Source of the DNA: Isosphaeraceae bacterium
Lineage (GTDB): Bacteria > Planctomycetota > Planctomycetia > Isosphaerales > Isosphaeraceae
DNA: 40,973 nt
Direction: 5' to 3'
Assembly (NCBI GenBank): GCA_025356475.1
Contig: JANXSX010000171.1
Coordinates: forward strand, 1-40,973
Position 1 is the stretch's first letter. Every line of letters starts with the position of its first letter. Below, piece after piece: positions 35,266 through 40,973 of this stretch. The position numbers were made by a program, and so were the translations under genes. The notes under the pieces are model-generated. The model saw nothing but the letters and a program-made list of their open reading frames with translations, had not been told where the DNA came from and ran no database searches.

Positions 35266-36489
35266 CTATGCGACTTCAACAGCCAGGATGGAGATGTCGT
35301 CTTGAGGTTTCCCGGACCCATGCCATCGCGTGAGCTTCTCCAGGAGGGTTGCAACACCTGCTTGAAGGGGTTCAGCTCGCTCTTGACCGATCGCCTCCAG
35401 GAGTCGGGCGTCACCAAACTGCTGGCGGGTGGGGTTCATCGCTTCGGGGACGCCATCAGAGTAGATGTAAAGACGGTCTCCCGCTCTCAGGCGTAATGAC
35501 CGCTCCTCGTAGGCATCATCTCCTAGGCCAATCGGGAACCCCTGGCTCTCCAAAATCACTGGATCGGCTCCGGCGGGCAGATGCACCGGGCCAGGGTGGC
35601 CGGCAGAAACATAGCGGAACTCCCCGGTCGTCGTGTTAAGGATCCCATAGAGCATCGTGGCGAACTGCTCGGTCGCCACGTCGAATGGGAAGAGGCGATT
35701 CAGATGGGCGGCAACCTCGACGGGTGGCGTGATGTCGACACGATCCGGAACGTCTCGATTCCGGATCAGAATTGATGACGGGTCTAATGGAGGTGAGAGG
35801 AGACGGCTCATGGCAACCGACAGGAGGGCCGCCGCGACGCCATGGCCACTGACATCCAGGATATAAAGCCCAACCTTGTTATCGCCGAGTAGGATGACGT
35901 TCAGGCCATCGCCGGCCAGTTCGTCGCAAGGCCGGTAGAGCCAGGCGAAGTCCAGGCCGGAGACGCACGGGACCTCCTGGGGCAGGAACGCCTCCTGGAT
36001 CTTTGCCGCCGCCTTCAGGTCGCGGGACATCCGATTGTTGACTGTCTCCAGTCGAGCGTTGGTCTCCTCCAACTCGATTTGCAGGCGGCGGAGCTTCAGG
36101 TGCGTTTCGACGCGGGCGTGCAATTCTTCCATCTGGAACGGCTTGGTGAGATAATCCACCCCGCCCATGGCAAAGGCCTTCACTTTGTCCATAGGCTCGG
36201 TGAGAGCGCTGATGAAAATCACGGGAATTTTTTTGAGCATGTCGTCGGCTTTAAGGTGTTCGCACACCTCGTAGCCGTTCATGTCTGGCATATTGATGTC
36301 CAGCAGGATCAAGTTTGGAGGATCGCGCCTCGCCGCTAGAAGTGCCAGTTTGCCGCTGGGAACCGGGCGGACTTTATACCCGCGATCCTTGAGCATGCCA
36401 GCCAGCACCTGAAGATTAGCCAAGGTATCGTCCACGACCAAAATGCTATCGGGTTGGCCATCACCATTTTTCGGCTTCTCCGGACTCAT
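35266..36489 (-). CDS. Response regulator with SpoIIE/PP2C-type phosphatase output (RsbU-like)
   Basis: This 407-aa protein has an N-terminal receiver (ILVVDDTLAN, phospho-Asp in LILLDINMPDMNG, Lys in YLTKPFQ), a linking coiled coil (about residues 125-165), then a SpoIIE-type PP2C domain. Metal-site Asp residues are seen in ELAGDGLNV, LDVSGHGVAAALLS, YSDGVPEAM and DDISIL. Such proteins dephosphorylate anti-sigma antagonist proteins in partner-switching pathways; no antagonist is encoded in this window. The ATG at 36489 overlaps the hybrid kinase stop (ATGA), so it is translationally coupled to the kinase that probably phosphorylates it. Confidence 0.93.
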   Translation of the reverse strand: MSPEKPKNGDGQPDSILVVDDTLANLQVLAGMLKDRGYKVRPVPSGKLALLAARRDPPNLILLDINMPDMNGYEVCEHLKADDMLKKIPVIFISALTEPMDKVKAFAMGGVDYLTKPFQMEELHARVETHLKLRRLQIELEETNARLETVNNRMSRDLKAAAKIQEAFLPQEVPCVSGLDFAWLYRPCDELAGDGLNVILLGDNKVGLYILDVSGHGVAAALLSVAMSRLLSPPLDPSSILIRNRDVPDRVDITPPVEVAAHLNRLFPFDVATEQFATMLYGILNTTTGEFRYVSAGHPGPVHLPAGADPVILESQGFPIGLGDDAYEERSLRLRAGDRLYIYSDGVPEAMNPTRQQFGDARLLEAIGQERAEPLQAGVATLLEKLTRWHGSGKPQDDISILAVEVA

Positions 36490-38753
36490 GGAAGGCTCCC
36501 TGCGCTGAAGAGATCAAGAAGTTTCTGATATTGAAAGCCCTCTGCCAAGCGACGTAGTCCCGCAGCGATGTGGGGATCGCGGGTTTCAACCTCCTGAATC
36601 TTCGCCAGGAGTTGGTCCAGATCCGCTCGAATGACGGCTTCACGCATCGGGTCGATGAGGTCTTGCGGCCACGTCGCCAGCGACTCCGGGGTGAGCTCGG
36701 TCACTTGCTCCTGGACTACGCCTGTGGGTTGCTCGTCGTAAACGTACTGCACACCCATGTGGTTATGAATCTTCTGGAATAGCTCGACTTCCCTGAATGG
36801 CTTGCTGATAAAGTCGTCGGCACCGATCTTCATCAACTCCTGCCGGTTTTCGTCCATCGCACTGGCGGTCACAACGATAATCTTGGGGACGTCACCGCCA
36901 GCTATGGCTCGGATCTGGCGGATTGCCTCACGACCGTCCATCACCGGCATGCGGAAATCCATCAGGATCAGATGGGGCCGCCATTCCTCGAACCCATGAA
37001 CGGCCTCCAACCCGTTGGTCGCGAGCCGGATCTCGAAACCGATGGGGGCGAGAAACCGCTCCAGGAGCTGGCGGTTATCCTCTATGTCGTCGGCGATGAG
37101 CACTCGGCACGTCGGCTGCCCAGGCTGGAGCCTCAGGACATGTCGAGGCAGGTCTTTCGCTTGGACGGATTGGGCCTCTCCCTCATTCAAAGGGAGATGA
37201 ATTACGAAAACGCTACCTTTGCCAACCTGGCTATTTACCGTGAGAGATCCACCCAACAGCCGAACAAACTCCCGGCTAATGGCCAAGCCCAGCCCCGTAC
37301 CTGTGCCCGCCTGTTGCCCCGTCTTGGTCTGCTCGAATTGACGGAACAACTTATCTTGCTCGTCGAGAGAAATTCCTGGACCTGTGTCCTCGATCTCGAC
37401 CCGGAGTAGGGGGCCGTTAGCACCCTGGCGGTCCACACGCACGCGGAAGCCGATGCCACCCTGCTCGGTAAACTTGATCGCGTTGCCTAACACGTTAATG
37501 AAGACCTGACGCAGCTTGTTGATATCGGTCACGATGTATTGGGGGACATCGCCAATCATCTCCACTGAGAAGGACAATTTTTTCTCGTCCGTGCGGACGC
37601 GGAACATCATCTCCAGGTCTTTGAGCAGGACGGGTAGGTCGAAGGTGGAAGGGTTCAGGGTCGTGCGGCCCGCTTCAATCTTGGACATTTCTAGAATGTC
37701 GTTGATTAGGGCAAGGAGATGCTCGCCGCTCCGGTTGATGGTTCCGAGGTACTGGCATTGTTGTGGGGTGAGATCCCGGTCACGAAGCATCAGTTGGGAA
37801 AACCCGAGGATCGCGTTCATCGGAGTGCGAATTTCATGCGACATGTTGGCCAGAAAAACGCTTTTGGCGCGGTTGGCTTGTTGCAATGATTGCTCGTAGC
37901 GCTTCCGCTCCGTCACATCGCGGGCTGCGGCGAACACACCCTGTAGCTTCCGGTCGCGGTCGTGGAAGGTCGATGCGTTGTAAGACACCACGGTTTCCTT
38001 GCCGTCCCTGGCGCGTGCTGTGAGTTCGTAGTCGGTTAACTTGCTTTCGCCCAGCACCCTTTTGATACCGGCCTCGGCTCGCTCTGGGTCGGTGAAGTAG
38101 CCCTTGAACGGCGCGCCGATCAACTCGTCACGCGTACAACCGGTGAGCGCCTCCATCTGCTTATTCACATCGGTAATGATGCCGCGCAAATCGGTAGTTA
38201 TCAGTGCATCAATGTTGGATTCGATTAACGAGCGAGTGTAGAACTGTTGATCGCGCACGCGTTGATCGAGAAGCATTCGCTCAGCTTCCACCTGTATACG
38301 AGCGGTATTATCAGTGCCGATCAACAGATAACCAATGATTCCTCCTTGGTCCTCGCGCAGCGCGGTGACCGACACGATGGCCGGGAAGCGGCTACCATCT
38401 TTACGGATGTAAGTCAGTTCGTAGATATCCTCGATCCCGCGCGAGGCTTTGAAGACCAATGCCTCAAAGCCCGGCGTGATTGGGGTCCCGAGCTCGGTGC
38501 TCAAGGCTTTGGCGCGAGTGATCACTTCCAGTGGATCGGAAATGTCGGCCGGGGTGATCTTGTTCATCACCTCAGCAGCCGCGTAACCTAGCATGCGCTC
38601 GGCACCGACGTTGAAAATCTGGATGACACCCTTCTCATCGGTAGCGATGCTCGAGAAGTTGGCGCTGTTGAAAATGGCGTTCTGCAAGGCACCTGCTTTG
38701 AGCAACGCTTCTTCAGCCTGCTTACGAGCGGTATTGTCGGTACCGATCAACAA
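36486..38753 (-). CDS. PAS-rich hybrid histidine kinase, C-terminal part of a frameshifted gene
   Basis: The 755 codons shown hold the third PAS repeat, a further PAS domain with its own sequence (about residues 165-285), HisKA with the phospho-accepting His in MSHEIRTPMNAILG, an HATPase_c domain with NVLGNAIKFTEQGG (N box) and DTGPGIS/GTGLGLAI (G boxes), a receiver (LIADDIEDN, MDFRMPVMDG, KPF) and a helical C-terminal tail. It is continuous with the fragment at 38840-39958 if one base is restored near 38855. The intact product would be about 1157 aa (36486-39958). No ribosome binding site was identified for an internal start at 38753, so as written the kinase core may not be made. Confidence 0.85.
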   Translation of the reverse strand: MLIGTDNTARKQAEEALLKAGALQNAIFNSANFSSIATDEKGVIQIFNVGAERMLGYAAAEVMNKITPADISDPLEVITRAKALSTELGTPITPGFEALVFKASRGIEDIYELTYIRKDGSRFPAIVSVTALREDQGGIIGYLLIGTDNTARIQVEAERMLLDQRVRDQQFYTRSLIESNIDALITTDLRGIITDVNKQMEALTGCTRDELIGAPFKGYFTDPERAEAGIKRVLGESKLTDYELTARARDGKETVVSYNASTFHDRDRKLQGVFAAARDVTERKRYEQSLQQANRAKSVFLANMSHEIRTPMNAILGFSQLMLRDRDLTPQQCQYLGTINRSGEHLLALINDILEMSKIEAGRTTLNPSTFDLPVLLKDLEMMFRVRTDEKKLSFSVEMIGDVPQYIVTDINKLRQVFINVLGNAIKFTEQGGIGFRVRVDRQGANGPLLRVEIEDTGPGISLDEQDKLFRQFEQTKTGQQAGTGTGLGLAISREFVRLLGGSLTVNSQVGKGSVFVIHLPLNEGEAQSVQAKDLPRHVLRLQPGQPTCRVLIADDIEDNRQLLERFLAPIGFEIRLATNGLEAVHGFEEWRPHLILMDFRMPVMDGREAIRQIRAIAGGDVPKIIVVTASAMDENRQELMKIGADDFISKPFREVELFQKIHNHMGVQYVYDEQPTGVVQEQVTELTPESLATWPQDLIDPMREAVIRADLDQLLAKIQEVETRDPHIAAGLRRLAEGFQYQKLLDLFSAGSLP

Positions 38754-39569
38754 ATAACCAATGATACCGCCTTGGGCATCGCGTAACGCTGTGACTGAGA
38801 CGACTGCCGGAAAACGACTGCCGTCCTTTCGGATGTACGTCAGCTCATAGATATCTCGATCCCACGCGCGGCCTTGAAGACCAGCGCCTCAAAGCCCGGT
38901 GTGATCGTGGTGGCGAGTTCCAGGCTCAACGCGGCGGCACGTGTGATCACCTCCAGTGGATCGGAAATGTCGGCCGGCGTAATCTTGTTCATCACCTCGG
39001 CAGCCGCATAGCCTAGCATTCGCTCGGCACCGACGTTGAATATCTGAATAACGCCCTTCTCATCGGTAGCGATGCTCGAGAAGTTGGCGCTGTTAAAAAT
39101 GGCGTTCTGCAAGGCACCTGCTTTGAGCAACGCTTCTTCAGCCTGCTTACGAGCGGTATTATCGGTACCGATCAACAGATAACCAATGATACCGCCTTGG
39201 GCATCGCGTAACGCTGTGACCGAGACGACTGCCGGAAAACGACTGCCGTCCTTTCGGATGTACGTCAGCTCATAAATATCCTCGATCCCACGCGCGGCCT
39301 TGAAGACCAGCGCCTCGAAGCCCGGCGTGATCGTGGTTCCGAGCTCATCACTCAAGGCTTTGGCGCGTGTGATTACCTCTTGAGGGTCAGAAATGTCGGC
39401 CGGGGTGATCTTGTTCATCACTTCGGCGGCTGTGTAGCCCAGCATTCGCTCGGCACCGACGTTGAATATCTGAATAACGCCCTTCTCATCGGTAGCGATG
39501 CTTGAGAAATTGGCGCTGTTGAAGATCGCGCTCTGTAACGCCCCGGCTTTAAGCGGTGCCTCTTCTGCT
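38293..39569 (-). repeat. Three tandem 426-bp repeats, each encoding one PAS domain
   Basis: Approximate copies are 39144-39569, 38719-39143 and 38293-38718. Matching positions are 426 and 425 bases apart (for example GATGCT at 39497, 39071 and 38646). Each encodes a 142-residue PAS/PAC unit beginning LKAGALQ and ending IGTDNTAR. The middle copy is one base short, which causes the frameshift in the kinase gene. Confidence 0.9.
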
Positions 39570-39958
39570 CGTCTCCGCTCGGTAACGTCCTCCATCGCCA
39601 GGACCAGCAATTCGCCGTGGTCGCCCGCCTGGAGCTTGCGTGCGTTCAGTAGCATCACCCTGCGACCGATGGCCGGGAACGTGTGCTCGAGTTCGAAGTC
39701 ATCGAAGACGGAACTCTTGGGAACGATGTCCTCGAGCAGCGTCCGCAAGTCGGGGATGTCCCACTGACCGTTGCCCAGCTCGTAAATGAGGTGCCCCTCG
39801 GTTTCGCCGGGCGGAACACGGAACGTTTGATAGAAGGCGCGGTTGGCGGACCGGACGCGCAGGGTGGCGTCGAGGATCAAGAGGGGCTCGCGCACCGTAT
39901 CCACGATGTTCTGGGCGTAATTCTGAATATCCTCGACGATCGGTCTTTGTTCGATCAT
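38840..39958 (-). CDS. PAS-rich hybrid histidine kinase, N-terminal part (frameshifted)
   Basis: The ATG at 39958 has AAGGA upstream. The fragment holds an N-terminal PAS domain (about residues 15-125; ILDATLRVRSANRAF, VLAMEDVTERRRAE) and then PAS repeats 1 and most of repeat 2. In repeat 2 the reading RGIEDIYEL is broken to RGIEISMS and stops at 38840. Repeat 1 reads ATATCCTCGATCCC on the + strand while the broken copy reads ATATCTCGATCCC at 38851, so one C is missing between 38855 and 38856. Restoring it joins the frame to the kinase at 36486-38753. A soluble sensor is implied, since no membrane helix is seen. Confidence 0.85.
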   Translation of the reverse strand: MIEQRPIVEDIQNYAQNIVDTVREPLLILDATLRVRSANRAFYQTFRVPPGETEGHLIYELGNGQWDIPDLRTLLEDIVPKSSVFDDFELEHTFPAIGRRVMLLNARKLQAGDHGELLVLAMEDVTERRRAEEAPLKAGALQSAIFNSANFSSIATDEKGVIQIFNVGAERMLGYTAAEVMNKITPADISDPQEVITRAKALSDELGTTITPGFEALVFKAARGIEDIYELTYIRKDGSRFPAVVSVTALRDAQGGIIGYLLIGTDNTARKQAEEALLKAGALQNAIFNSANFSSIATDEKGVIQIFNVGAERMLGYAAAEVMNKITPADISDPLEVITRAAALSLELATTITPGFEALVFKAARGIEISMS

Positions 39959-40205
39959 GGCGATCCTTCTTGATACCCAACACTTCAAGACCCTGCGGCA
40001 ACAGGCGGCGGCGGTGCATCGGCCTCATTTTCCACGCATTCAGATGAGGAAATCCACGACATCCCGCACTTCGACTTCAGACTCCAAGCGGTCGCCGATG
40101 GCCAGGAGGAGAGGGTGGACCGGACGGACTTGATCGCAGTCCTCGCTAGAGCAGGCCTAACGATTTAACCCAATTCGTTTCTTCAGTGTCAGCATAGGAG
40201 AGGAT

Positions 40206-40370
40206 ATGGCTGATCTTCCTGAACGAGAGCAGGTTACATCCGCCCAACAATTGGTGCCGATCTTGCGAAAGTCAGGCTACTCACCCGATATCGCAGTTCT
40301 GAATAGGATAACTGAGGCTACTGATCCAAGCCTTCCAAACAGGTGCGAATTCTATACCGACAGGCGATAG
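40206..40370 (+). CDS. Hypothetical small protein, 54 aa
   Basis: The ATG at 40206 has GGAGAGG just upstream with good spacing, and the frame is open for 54 codons to the TAG at 40368. It encodes a helical polar protein (LPEREQVTSAQQLVPILRK, then SPDIAVLNRITEATD) ending in CEFYTDRR. There is no signal peptide and no recognised family. The helix-loop-helix look and the strong binding site favour a real gene. It has no obvious neighbour on the same strand except the partial gene 200 bases downstream. Confidence 0.5.
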   Translation: MADLPEREQVTSAQQLVPILRKSGYSPDIAVLNRITEATDPSLPNRCEFYTDRR

Positions 40371-40523
40371 AGTGCGATTTTCTGGGTAGTCTGGGGCCAC
40401 AAATCAGCCCACGGGCAACGCCCTGGAAAGGGATAGCTCCCGGGAAACCCGCCTTTCCCCTAATCCAGAAATCTTCGCAGATTCTCCCAAAATCCCCAAA
40501 GTCACCAATCCCTTATGCCGATG

Positions 40524-40567
40524 GTAATCCCGTAATGTGCGATTGTGCACCCTTGTTACGGGATTAC
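40524..40567. promoter_or_regulatory. Perfect 12-bp inverted repeat directly before a start codon
   Basis: GTAATCCCGTAA (40524-40535) and TTACGGGATTAC (40556-40567) are exact reverse complements around a 20-base loop. The right arm ends four bases before the ATG at 40572 and contains the only Shine-Dalgarno-like GGGA. It could be an operator for a dimeric repressor or an RNA hairpin that hides the ribosome binding site. Confidence 0.6.
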
Positions 40568-40571
40568 GACG

Positions 40572-40973
40572 ATGTCACTCTCAACGACGGCCACACTTGC
40601 GGGAGCCATCCCCGCCTCAAACATCACCAGGCGCGCGATTCGCCAGGTCGATCACTCCATCAAACTGGAACGTGAACGACTTGCATTGTTGCAAGAACGG
40701 TCCGAGACCAAGAGGGCATGGCTCATTCGGAGAGCGGACTTGGTCTGGGATGCCGACCATCGCGATAAGGTCGAAGCCCTAGCGTCAAGGATCAAAAGCC
40801 AACCAGGCCGCGTGGTCGCTCGACTGACGACGACGTATCACGGCTGTCTTTTCTTGATGAAGCGCTGGAGCTACCTTCACCAGAAAGTGGTCTCAAAGAA
40901 GTTCAAAGGCGAGCTAAGTAAGCGCGACCACATGACTGCCCACTGCCTGTTGGGGATTCCTCCCGACGAGTGG
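40572..40973 (+). CDS. Partial hypothetical protein, cut by the window end
   Basis: The frame is open for 134 codons from the ATG at 40572 to the last base with no stop. The start of the product, MSLSTTATLAGAIPASNIT, is followed by a charged helical region (RLALLQERSETKRAWLIRR) and a segment with YHGCLFLMKRWSYLH, ending LLGIPPDEW. The G-C-x-x-L-x-x-R-W-x-x-L pattern and the helical Arg/Glu-rich character recall uncharacterised proteins common in Isosphaeraceae, but the family is not firmly identified. A perfect inverted repeat covers the presumed ribosome binding site. Confidence 0.65.
   Translation, partial: MSLSTTATLAGAIPASNITRRAIRQVDHSIKLERERLALLQERSETKRAWLIRRADLVWDADHRDKVEALASRIKSQPGRVVARLTTTYHGCLFLMKRWSYLHQKVVSKKFKGELSKRDHMTAHCLLGIPPDEW

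Overview
The window looks like a chromosomal segment of a planctomycete (Planctomycetota), most likely from the Isosphaerales/Gemmatales side. This is inferred from family content, not from an rRNA gene: two DUF1559 prepilin-like proteins, a DUF1549/DUF1553 + DUF1501 pair, a second DUF1501 protein, a fused AroD-AroE, many small lipoproteins, a moderately GC-rich composition and long multi-PAS hybrid kinases. No rRNA, tRNA, CRISPR array, phage or complete insertion sequence was recognised.

Layout. Positions 1-4280 hold two copies of a module made of a small lipoprotein and a DUF1559 pseudopilin-like protein, each closed by a strong terminator. Positions 4351-14629 are mostly housekeeping: infA, an SMP-30 lactonase-like enzyme, an overlapping aroDE-aroK-prepilin peptidase run, a LapA-like membrane protein, a coiled-coil lipoprotein, an rpmA-obgE-coaX operon on the minus strand, queC, a fusion of a degenerate Sua5/YrdC domain with an arginine-phosphatase-like LMW-PTP domain, and a DUF493 protein. 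The prepilin peptidase is the natural processing enzyme for the two DUF1559 proteins.

Positions 14832-18691 carry the cytochrome-like DUF1549/DUF1553 protein and its Tat-exported DUF1501 partner. Positions 18778-22163 carry two translationally coupled, large SPFH/band-7 proteins. Positions 22480-26790 are mixed: a lipoprotein, a 29-residue very basic peptide with its own terminator, a lone receiver domain, a beta-hydroxyacid dehydrogenase, a secreted esterase and a small membrane protein. Positions 26885-28619 hold an AAA ATPase and a DUF4276 (TOPRIM-like) protein, the best candidate for a conflict/defence module. Positions 29021-31707 hold a receiver protein, a second DUF1501 protein and a PD40 beta-propeller in one direction.

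Positions 31944-35144 hold a collagen-like lipoprotein, a DUF2780 protein, an Ala/Lys-rich amphipathic lipoprotein and an aquaporin with an unusual second NPA box. Positions 35266-39958 hold a sensory operon: a PAS-rich hybrid histidine kinase followed by a receiver-SpoIIE phosphatase. The kinase contains three almost identical 142-codon PAS repeats and is broken in the middle repeat by a one-base deletion. The right end holds a 54-residue orphan, a perfect inverted repeat and the start of a gene that runs off the window.

The points most worth checking are the degenerate Sua5-phosphatase fusion, the ATPase-DUF4276 pair, the basic mini-protein at 23099-23188, the PAS triplication with its frameshift, and the stem-loop covering the translation start at 40572.
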